From NCBI GenBank assembly GCA_005239585.1, contig SBBU01000123.1, forward strand, positions 1-8,647: 8,647 nt of DNA, written 5' to 3'. A program made the position numbers and the translations under genes. This stretch comes from Planctomycetaceae bacterium (GTDB taxonomy: Bacteria; Planctomycetota; MHYJ01; SBBU01). Shown here piece by piece: positions 1 to 5,412 of this stretch. The stretch's first letter is position 1. Each line of letters begins with the position of its first letter. The notes beneath the pieces are model-generated. The model searched no databases and was not told the origin of the DNA. It was given only the letters and a program-made list of their open reading frames with translations.

Positions 1-861
1 GTAGAGGACAGAGTCGTAGCTCGTGTAAAAGGTCAGGACAGGATAAGATTTCTCCACAACATAACAACCAACGACATTAAATCGTTGCCCTCCACAGGTG
101 GTGGATGCATCGCAACTATGGTAACAAAGATCGGTAAGATAATAACTGATCTCAAGGTCAAAATCTTCGAGGATTCGATTCTCATAGATTTTCCCCTCGC
201 TAACAAAAATAAAACACTGGAAACGGTAAAAAAATACATAGTAATGGATAGAGTCGAGCTTGTTGAAACGCCTTTTTTTATCTACCAGATTCATGGTATA
301 GGGGCCTCTGAAGTTATCAAGAAAAATCTTGGGATTGAACCTGCAGCGAAGAATTATTACTTTTCAGGGATAGATCCTATTGTGACAAGATTCAAATTCA
401 CTTCTTATGATGGATTTGAAATCTTTTCAAGCTGCAGACAGGATTTTAAACTGCCAGAGCTCGATTATGACACACTTGAGATGTTAAGAATCGAGGCAGG
501 CTTCCCAGAATGGGGCCACGAAATAAGAGAGGACCTGCTTCCAATGGAATGCGGACTAGAAACAGCAATAAGTTATAACAAGGGATGCTACATAGGCCAA
601 GAAATTATCCAGAGGGTCAAAACTTATTCTGAACCACCTAAAAGACTCGTAGGGCTTGTTCCAGAAAAAGAGATTTCAGCTGGTCTAAAGATTCTTATGA
701 ATGAGACTGAGATAGGGCAGGTTACTAGCAGTGCTTTTTCAATAACTCTTAATAAACCTATAGCATTGGCAATCCTTCAGAAAAAATACACCTTAGGTGG
801 TACGGAGGTTACAATTGAGGGTGGTATTCTTGCAAAGGTTACCTCACTACCCTTTATTTAA
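1..861 (+). CDS. ygfZ: YgfZ/GcvT-like folate-binding protein (5' end cut by window)
   Basis: The frame is open from base 1 without a stop, and the codons before the first TTG/ATG already encode family sequence (VKGQDRIRFLHN, then TTNDI, about codons 9-26). The gene therefore starts upstream of the window and the TTG at 85 is not its start. The 286 residues present lack roughly the first 20 of the family. The YgfZ signature KGCYIGQE lies at in-window codons 194-201 (Cys196), followed by a GcvT-like C-terminal barrel. The family is related to the glycine-cleavage T protein but is not an aminomethyltransferase; the known role is tetrahydrofolate-dependent help in assembling or repairing iron-sulfur clusters in the cytoplasm. 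Its stop overlaps the end of convergent yidD by 8 bp. A radical SAM enzyme, a possible Fe-S client, lies 0.7 kb away, but no functional link is shown. Family assignment is confident. Confidence 0.92.
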   Translation, partial: VEDRVVARVKGQDRIRFLHNITTNDIKSLPSTGGGCIATMVTKIGKIITDLKVKIFEDSILIDFPLANKNKTLETVKKYIVMDRVELVETPFFIYQIHGIGASEVIKKNLGIEPAAKNYYFSGIDPIVTRFKFTSYDGFEIFSSCRQDFKLPELDYDTLEMLRIEAGFPEWGHEIREDLLPMECGLETAISYNKGCYIGQEIIQRVKTYSEPPKRLVGLVPEKEISAGLKILMNETEIGQVTSSAFSITLNKPIALAILQKKYTLGGTEVTIEGGILAKVTSLPFI

Positions 862-1093
862 GTGATTTGGTCCTAAAGAACCTATTTGGTACGGGGTCAT
901 ACCCATACCCACCCCATGGTGCACATCTTACTAGTCTATAAAACACTAGGCATGAACCAATTAGAATACCATGCCTACCTACGGCTTGGACGGCATATTC
1001 TGAGCAACTTGGGGTAAACCTGCAACAGGGGCCAATTAAAGGCCTTATTAAGGCCTGATAACCCCTAACAAGAAAGATAACCAAGCCTCTCAT
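854..1093 (-). CDS. yidD: YidD membrane protein insertion efficiency factor
   Basis: A 79-residue protein of the typical length for the YidD (DUF37) family. It has an N-terminal amphipathic or hydrophobic stretch (residues 1-20), the motif CRFTPSCSEYA (24-34), the following HG...G helix, and RCAPWGGYGYDPVP (56-69), all family hallmarks. YidD is a small inner-membrane-associated protein thought to help YidC/Sec insert membrane proteins. An in-frame TAA three codons before the ATG fixes the start at 1093, inside the 3' end of rnpA (29-bp overlap), so translation is probably coupled to rnpA. A GGAGGAG lies upstream but too far to be an optimal ribosome binding site. Unlike the standard order, yidC does not follow: the convergent ygfZ gene overlaps its last codons. 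Confidence 0.95.
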   Translation of the reverse strand: MRGLVIFLVRGYQALIRPLIGPCCRFTPSCSEYAVQAVGRHGILIGSCLVFYRLVRCAPWGGYGYDPVPNRFFRTKSLK

Positions 1094-1424
1094 GTAGCTT
1101 TAAAAGTGACTCCTCCACGTCCTTTAGCCTTAAACCAACCGGCTTTATAAGGGCTACTACCAGTGTATCAACACCTGGTTTGATTCGATCTCTATTTAAT
1201 CTAAATGCCTCACGTACAAGTCTCTTCCACCTATTGCGATATACAGCATTGCAAAGTTTTTTAGGAATACTCACAGCGACGCGACTTGCCCCAGTGTTGT
1301 TGCCGATTACATGAATTCTCATGAGTCCATTCTGAATCCTTCTCCCCTGTCTAAAGACATGAGATATTTCAGACCTTGATCTTAATCTCGAATGCTTCGC
1401 AAATTTCATGCCACCCACACCCAT
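1065..1424 (-). CDS. rnpA: Ribonuclease P protein component
   Basis: Protein subunit of RNase P, which binds the catalytic RNA and aids 5' maturation of tRNA precursors. The 119-residue frame shows the family signature VSIPKKLCNAVYRNRWKR (51-68) with the RNR..KR..RE core at 63-72, an N-terminal LRSRSEI...F..GRR segment (14-29), and a C-terminal helix. Two starts are possible: ATG at 1424, or the ATG at 1409 (Met6, giving MKFAKHSRLR, 114 residues). The promoter seen upstream has its -10 ending at 1426, so transcription should begin near 1419, downstream of the outer ATG. That favours the inner start at 1409, preceded by a G-rich leader (GGGTGTGGGTGG). The gene overlaps yidD by 29 bp. The ribosomal L34 gene rpmH, normally directly upstream, is missing here. 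Confidence 0.95.
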   Translation of the reverse strand: MGVGGMKFAKHSRLRSRSEISHVFRQGRRIQNGLMRIHVIGNNTGASRVAVSIPKKLCNAVYRNRWKRLVREAFRLNRDRIKPGVDTLVVALIKPVGLRLKDVEESLLKLHERLGYLSC

Positions 1425-1425
1425 A

Positions 1426-1454
1426 ATTTGAACTTGGTCTGACTACAGTGTCAA
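1426..1454 (-). promoter_or_regulatory. Sigma70-type promoter for rnpA-yidD
   Basis: Read leftward: a perfect -35 TTGACA (1449-1454), a 17-bp spacer, then TCAAAT as a 4/6 match to the -10 (1426-1431). The expected start of transcription is about 1419, between the two possible rnpA start codons, which supports the inner ATG at 1407-1409. Sequence-only prediction. Confidence 0.55.
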
Positions 1455-1482
1455 GCGAAAGATATTTTATTGATTTTGTTTC

Positions 1483-1510
1483 TTGACTTTTGTGTGAATG
1501 TTTCTACAAT
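1483..1510 (+). promoter_or_regulatory. Sigma70-type promoter for the radical SAM gene
   Basis: Rightward -35 TTGACT (1483-1488), 16-bp spacer, -10 TACAAT (1505-1510, 5/6 match). Transcription would begin near 1517, leaving a leader of about 24 bases that contains the ribosome binding site. It is divergent from the rnpA promoter, with an AT-rich stretch between the two -35 elements. Confidence 0.6.
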
Positions 1511-1529
1511 GCAGACATACATTTTTAGT

Positions 1530-1537
1530 GGGAGGGG
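1530..1537 (+). promoter_or_regulatory. Strong ribosome binding site of the radical SAM gene
   Basis: GGGAGGGG ends three bases before the ATG at 1541; its GGAG core (1531-1534) is at a normal distance of about six bases. It fixes the start at 1541 and contrasts with the poor or absent sites before dapL and the SpoIID gene. Confidence 0.7.
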
Positions 1538-1540
1538 TGC

Positions 1541-2677
1541 ATGTTGCTCAACACTTCCAATATATTGAGGTCTTTCGAGTCGAGGTCGCAGCTAAATTCC
1601 ATCGAGTCGCTTGTTCTTTTACAGTCTCAGGAGGAGAGACTGACCGAGATTTATGAAGCTGCTTCAAGGGCGAATACATTAATCAATGGCAATACCATAT
1701 CATACATCAACGGAATAAAAATTAACTATACCAACATTTGTCGTGCAAGATGTAAGATATGCACGTTCTATAAACACAAGAGCAATCCAGCAGCCTTTGC
1801 TTTAACCAGTGGTCAGATCATTGACAGAATATCATCAGCAATCGGTGTGAAAGAGGTGACACTTCAGGGAGGGCTGAATCCGCAGCTTACGCTGGACTAC
1901 CACATTAATCTGCTAAAATCGATCAAGTCAGCTTTCCCGAATATTATCATAAACGCGTACACACCAACTGAAGTTAAATTTATATCTGTTCGATCAGGAA
2001 AATCGATTCACGATGTACTGCAAAAGTTCAAAAATGCCGGGCTAGACACCCTTTGCGGTACATCTGCTCAGATCCTGAACGACAAAATAAGGCGAAAAAT
2101 AGCGCAGGATAAACTAAAAACAGCCGAATGGATCGACATTATAAAAACAGCTCACTCACTGGAAATACCTACTACAGCATCAATACTAGTTGGCCATATA
2201 GAGGATGAAATTTACATAGCAGAACACCTTGACATATTGAAGAGACTGCAGACCGAAACACATTACTTTACATATCTTGAGATAATTCCATTTGTTTCAC
2301 AATTTAGTCAACTCTCCGCTGACCGCAGGGTCAAGCGCAACAATAATATTTCAAGACTGCTTAGTGTGTGTGCGGTATCAAGACTCTTTTTCGGAGAACT
2401 GATTAAAAACATTCATGTTTCATGGAGTGTCGCAGGCATTGACACCACAATGGCCTCCCTGAGGGCTGGCATTAATGATATCGGTTATCTCTCTATGGAT
2501 CCTGTGGATATAAAAAATCCTTCTATTAACGGCAGGGCCTCTGTGCCTTTCTCAATGCTAAAAAGCGCTGTTGCAAAAATGGGCAGGGTGATCTCCGAAA
2601 GACAGCCATATCAGATTAAAAAACCCAAATACGCAATACCTGCAACTCGATATGAACTAGAGACTGCCCTCGTTTAG
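1541..2677 (+). CDS. CofH/MqnC-family radical SAM enzyme, divergent and solitary
   Basis: A 378-residue radical SAM protein. The cluster motif CRARCKIC gives Cys67, Cys71 and Cys74 (CxxxCxxC) right after INYTNI, as in CofH (F420 deazaflavin synthase subunit), MqnE and MqnC (futalosine menaquinone route). Other family blocks are QGGLNP (109-114), YTPTEV (140-145), AGLDTLCGTSAQIL (166-179), TAEWIDII...AHSLEIPTTAS (194-214), GHIEDE (218-223) and a C-terminal GINDIG (310-315). The segment FTYLEIIPFV (243-252) resembles CofH's TEFVPLPF block more than the FIPW block of MqnC. Usually conserved positions differ: CGTSAQIL replaces PGTAAEIL, and GYLSMDP (315-321) replaces GGTLMEE. An exact substrate therefore cannot be assigned. 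It has its own promoter and strong ribosome binding site and no cofactor-biosynthesis neighbours. Parts are AT-rich (1681-1740 has 17 G/C of 60). It ends with a 4-bp overlap against convergent rfbD. Confidence 0.82.
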   Translation: MLLNTSNILRSFESRSQLNSIESLVLLQSQEERLTEIYEAASRANTLINGNTISYINGIKINYTNICRARCKICTFYKHKSNPAAFALTSGQIIDRISSAIGVKEVTLQGGLNPQLTLDYHINLLKSIKSAFPNIIINAYTPTEVKFISVRSGKSIHDVLQKFKNAGLDTLCGTSAQILNDKIRRKIAQDKLKTAEWIDIIKTAHSLEIPTTASILVGHIEDEIYIAEHLDILKRLQTETHYFTYLEIIPFVSQFSQLSADRRVKRNNNISRLLSVCAVSRLFFGELIKNIHVSWSVAGIDTTMASLRAGINDIGYLSMDPVDIKNPSINGRASVPFSMLKSAVAKMGRVISERQPYQIKKPKYAIPATRYELETALV

Positions 2678-3531
2678 GCTAACTTGATCTGAGCCAGGTA
2701 TTCTTTTACTGCTTCTTCCCAGCTTCTGAGCTCGAATCCGATAATCCTCTCAAACTTGCTACAATCCAAGAGACCATTTCTCGGTCGTTTTGCCTTTGCG
2801 GCAAGTTCCTTAGAGGAGACCCCTTCAAGATTTGCTTTTATACCTGCTTGTTCCAAGAAGAAGCGGGCATAATCATACCAGCTAACAGCACCCTTGTTAG
2901 TGATGTGGCAAAGACCATATTGTAAACTTTCAATCAGTTTTAGCGATTCCTTCGCAAGATCGTTAGCGAATGTTGGACTCACAAACTGATCGTTTACTAC
3001 TTCAAGTGGAGCTCCCTGTCCCGCCTTTTCTATCATCCTGTCTATGAAATTCCCCCCTTTTGACTTGTTACCGCCTGTTCCAAAGACTGCAGCTGTCCGA
3101 ATAACATATGATCTTTTACAATTGTCTCTTGCAAAATTCTCTCCGAGAAGTTTTGATACTGCATAGACACTCTGCGGACTAGGAGGATCCTCTTCCTTAT
3201 AACCGCCTTCTTTAAGACCATCAAAGACATAATTCGTGCTATAGTGAACAAACTCTAGCGATTTCTCCTGACAAAATCTTGCAAGGTTCATTACGGCTAA
3301 TCCATTGACTTGAACTGCTAACTCTGGCTCATCCTCAGCCTTGTCAACAAGATTGTAAGCACTGCAGTTTATGATGCCCCTGAGATTAAATTGTGATAGG
3401 GCCTTGCAGGTGTTTACATGATCAGTTACTTCAAGATTTTCGTGTTTGAAAGCTATTGCTTGTGAGCCAAGCAGATCAACAAATGCGCGCCCTAGCTGTC
3501 CTCCCGCCCCGATTACTGCCCATTGCGACAT
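2674..3531 (-). CDS. rfbD: RmlD-type dTDP-4-dehydrorhamnose reductase
   Basis: A 285-residue extended short-chain dehydrogenase, the usual RmlD length. It has the nucleotide-binding loop GAGGQLG (8-14), the CSAYNLVDKAEDEPELA segment (56-72), STNYVFDG (98-105; usually STDYVFDG), the catalytic YAVSK (Tyr123, Lys127), RTAAVFG (145-151) and a C-terminal RPRNGLLDCSK segment (249-259). The known reaction is NADPH-dependent reduction of dTDP-4-dehydro-L-rhamnose to dTDP-L-rhamnose, a precursor for surface polysaccharide. The other rhamnose genes (rmlA, rmlB, rmlC) are not in the window, so another nucleotide-sugar reductase role is possible. The ATG lies inside the end of the glycosyltransferase gene (19-bp overlap) behind GAGGGAG at 3537-3543, so the two are co-translated. 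It is the last gene of the leftward block. Confidence 0.88.
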   Translation of the reverse strand: MSQWAVIGAGGQLGRAFVDLLGSQAIAFKHENLEVTDHVNTCKALSQFNLRGIINCSAYNLVDKAEDEPELAVQVNGLAVMNLARFCQEKSLEFVHYSTNYVFDGLKEGGYKEEDPPSPQSVYAVSKLLGENFARDNCKRSYVIRTAAVFGTGGNKSKGGNFIDRMIEKAGQGAPLEVVNDQFVSPTFANDLAKESLKLIESLQYGLCHITNKGAVSWYDYARFFLEQAGIKANLEGVSSKELAAKAKRPRNGLLDCSKFERIIGFELRSWEEAVKEYLAQIKLA

Positions 3532-4319
3532 TGGAACTCCCTCGCCTTACGTGCAAGTGCCGCCGATTCAGCGTATAGCAACTCTTCGCTCTCTGGCGAG
3601 TGCTGCCCTGTCTTTCGATCCTCTCCATGAAACCTAACTGAATAGAGCACTTGAGACACATGAATGAATTTGGCCCCACCCATTGCGAATCGCAGATATA
3701 GTTCATAATCGTTCGCAAGCCTATAGGCCTCGTCATGGAAGCCAAACTTGGCATGGAGTGATCTTCTATAGAGCTTTGACACACCAAGAAAATACCACTT
3801 TGCAAGGGAGTCTTCAAATGAAAAATCTGGCAACCTGAAAATGCGGAGAATTCGACCTTCATCATTAACTATGTACATGTCAGAATATACAAAGTCGCAG
3901 CCTGACAACTCTAGGGTATTAACGAAAGTCGATATCATTCCCGGGTGGGGTATGTCATCTGACGGAATAAATGTAGTGTATTCACCGCTTGCTGCCTTTA
4001 GACCAATATTGTATGCCCTTGTTGCGCCCAGGTTTTGCTGATTCCGCAGTACTTGAATCTTTCGCGATGGATATCGTTTATGCGCCTTGCGAATGAGCTT
4101 AAATCCATCACCACTCAACTCAACACCTGCAACACACGATACTTCATCAGATTGAACGCTGCTTAGATAATCACATAGTACTTCGTCTGTGTTATCGGGT
4201 GATGCATCATTCACAACTATAATCTCAATTGGTTCATACCGTTGATTAATCAGGTGATCCAGACATATTGGCAAGTATTTCGCTTGGTTATAGGTCGGAA
4301 CTACTATACTTGCCTTCAC
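3513..4319 (-). CDS. Family 2 glycosyltransferase
   Basis: A 268-residue GT-A fold enzyme. The GTG start gives MKASIVVPTYNQAKYL, the classic family 2 opening. VVNDASPDNT (35-44) holds the UDP/nucleotide-binding Asp38, NLGATRAYNIGLKAASGEY (96-114) follows, and the metal-binding acidic pair is in PSDD (119-122). AND (202-204) sits where ED or GED is usual, followed by YELYLRF, the probable catalytic-base region. No membrane segment is apparent, so it is probably cytoplasmic or peripheral. It should transfer a sugar from a nucleotide donor to a lipid-linked or polysaccharide acceptor; the overlap with an RmlD-type reductase makes a rhamnose-containing surface glycan a reasonable inference, not a demonstrated one. 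No good Shine-Dalgarno precedes the GTG. The gene is separated from the upstream PP-loop gene by 77 bp containing a hairpin. Confidence 0.9.
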   Translation of the reverse strand: MKASIVVPTYNQAKYLPICLDHLINQRYEPIEIIVVNDASPDNTDEVLCDYLSSVQSDEVSCVAGVELSGDGFKLIRKAHKRYPSRKIQVLRNQQNLGATRAYNIGLKAASGEYTTFIPSDDIPHPGMISTFVNTLELSGCDFVYSDMYIVNDEGRILRIFRLPDFSFEDSLAKWYFLGVSKLYRRSLHAKFGFHDEAYRLANDYELYLRFAMGGAKFIHVSQVLYSVRFHGEDRKTGQHSPESEELLYAESAALARKAREFQCRNGQ

Positions 4320-4358
4320 ATTAATTTTTCGACAGAGGTGTTTGTAAACTTTACTAAC

Positions 4359-4379
4359 AGTTCTCTCTACACGAGAACT
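4359..4379 (-). other. Intergenic hairpin before the glycosyltransferase gene
   Basis: A perfect 7-bp inverted repeat (AGTTCTC/GAGAACT) around a 7-base loop, in the 77-bp gap between the PP-loop gene and the glycosyltransferase gene. No T-run follows in the transcription direction, so it is not a standard intrinsic terminator. It could be an RNA processing or stabilising stem, an attenuator, or a dyad operator. A second small dyad, GTAAA-C-TTTAC, lies next to it at 4345-4355. Confidence 0.4.
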
Positions 4380-4396
4380 TCAATACACGGTTTGAC

Positions 4397-5404
4397 TTAT
4401 TTGGGAAGGACAGGGGTTGCTAGTTTAGTCAAAGACTCGATATCAGTCTCACCAATATTAATATTGAGAGATTCTCGACCATCCACCTTGATTGTAGCCT
4501 GACCAATTGCATCACCATATTTGAAGGTAAGGGCTGCTGCCACTTTGAGCTCGCTCTCGCCAAATTTGCCGCGTACTAGTGTAGTTGGACCGGGAATATC
4601 GTCAAGTGTGACGACACAGTCCAAGTCCTGCATAAGCATATCAATCATCTGATTCTCAGCCTGATTCCTGCCTACTATGATCTTACACTCCTTCCCTATC
4701 CAGAAGTGGCGGCCAAGTCGAAGGAGGCTAATGTCGATTGCCCCGGCAGTTGGCGCATGGTTCCACAGATCTTCAAGACGCGCAGAGTAACCGGGATCTG
4801 TAAGAAGACAGCCGCCTGCGGGCTGACCATACTCTTCAGAAAGGAGTCCGAGATTCTTTGCAAGCTCCAGTTGCATCTTTCGTGACCTGCCATTGATGCT
4901 CAGGAGCTCTTCTCTATTGACCCACCCTTTAACTTCTGGGATTGTCGGTTCGAGTTCCTTTGCTGAAAGCGGTCTTAGGATCAACCCTTCTAGTCCAGTC
5001 TCTTTTTCGACCAAGTTGAGCCTCTCTCGTGTCTGAGACATCGGTCTCTGGTTCAAGACTTCGCCGGTAATTACAAAACTTGCACCTGTATCTTTCATGT
5101 ACTCTTTTGCCCAGTCTAGCATAATAATCCTGCAGTCAATGCAGGGGTTCATGTTCTTGCCGCGGCCAAACTTTGGATTTCTCACCATCTCAATGTACTT
5201 ATCTCCCATGTGACACAGCTTTAGCTCAAATCCAAACCTCGAAGCCAACCCTGAGACATCGTAACCACAGCTTGAACCCTCGCCAATGTCGCAACCGAAC
5301 TGAGTGAGAAACTTTACGCCAAGAACTTGCACACCCTGCTTTGCAATTAGGATGGTAGCAAGCGTGGAATCAAGGCCGCCAGATACAAGTGATATAGCTC
5401 GCAT
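4397..5404 (-). CDS. PP-loop tRNA thiolase-like protein fused to an NFACT-R-like domain
   Basis: A 335-residue two-domain protein. Residues 1-200 are an ATP-pyrophosphatase domain of the MnmA/ThiI class: PP-loop SGGLDS (8-13), NPCIDC (86-91; Cys88, Cys91) aligning in style with MnmA's PCxxC, ITGEVLNQRPMSQT (112-125), and GGC (197-199; Cys199) at the place of MnmA's second cysteine. Residues about 229-306 resemble the NFACT-R (DUF814) RNA-binding domain: FWIGK (234-238), IIVGRNQAEN (242-251), PGPTTLV (271-277), then ALTFKYGDA. It probably activates a uridine by adenylation and adds sulfur via the cysteine pair, but the target RNA position is unknown. It lacks the THUMP domain of classical ThiI. 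The ATG is 8 bp after the dapL stop with no clear ribosome binding site, suggesting coupling to dapL. Annotation pipelines often call such proteins ThiI-like or tRNA 4-thiouridine synthase. Confidence 0.8.
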   Translation of the reverse strand: MRAISLVSGGLDSTLATILIAKQGVQVLGVKFLTQFGCDIGEGSSCGYDVSGLASRFGFELKLCHMGDKYIEMVRNPKFGRGKNMNPCIDCRIIMLDWAKEYMKDTGASFVITGEVLNQRPMSQTRERLNLVEKETGLEGLILRPLSAKELEPTIPEVKGWVNREELLSINGRSRKMQLELAKNLGLLSEEYGQPAGGCLLTDPGYSARLEDLWNHAPTAGAIDISLLRLGRHFWIGKECKIIVGRNQAENQMIDMLMQDLDCVVTLDDIPGPTTLVRGKFGESELKVAAALTFKYGDAIGQATIKVDGRESLNINIGETDIESLTKLATPVLPK

Positions 5405-5412
5405 CAGAAGGA

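Noticed and set aside
85..861. A complete YgfZ-type gene starting at TTG 85
   Set aside because: The same frame is open to base 1 and already encodes conserved family sequence (VKGQDRIRFLHN), so the true start lies outside the window.
870..890. Terminator at the 3' end of yidD
   Set aside because: GGTTC/GGACC could pair with one wobble, but it is short, lies within coding sequence and has no T-run.
1425..1540. A ribosomal L34 gene (rpmH) upstream of rnpA
   Set aside because: Only 116 AT-rich bases, with no L34-like basic coding sequence on either strand; the region holds promoters.
1541..2677. Straight assignment as MqnC or MqnE of menaquinone synthesis
   Set aside because: The ending FTYLEIIPFV resembles the CofH block rather than the FIPW of MqnC, and several conserved residues differ from all of them, so only the superfamily is named.
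2677..2700. Intrinsic terminator between the radical SAM gene and rfbD
   Set aside because: Only a 4-bp GGCT/AGCC stem with an 11-base loop and no T-run.
3476..3865. A 129-codon leftward reading frame
   Set aside because: Alternative frame of the well-supported glycosyltransferase gene, with no recognisable motifs.
4397..5404. MnmA (tRNA 2-thiouridylase) or classical ThiI
   Set aside because: The PP-loop and cysteine pair fit, but the C-terminal half matches NFACT-R rather than MnmA's barrel domains, and THUMP and rhodanese domains of ThiI are absent.
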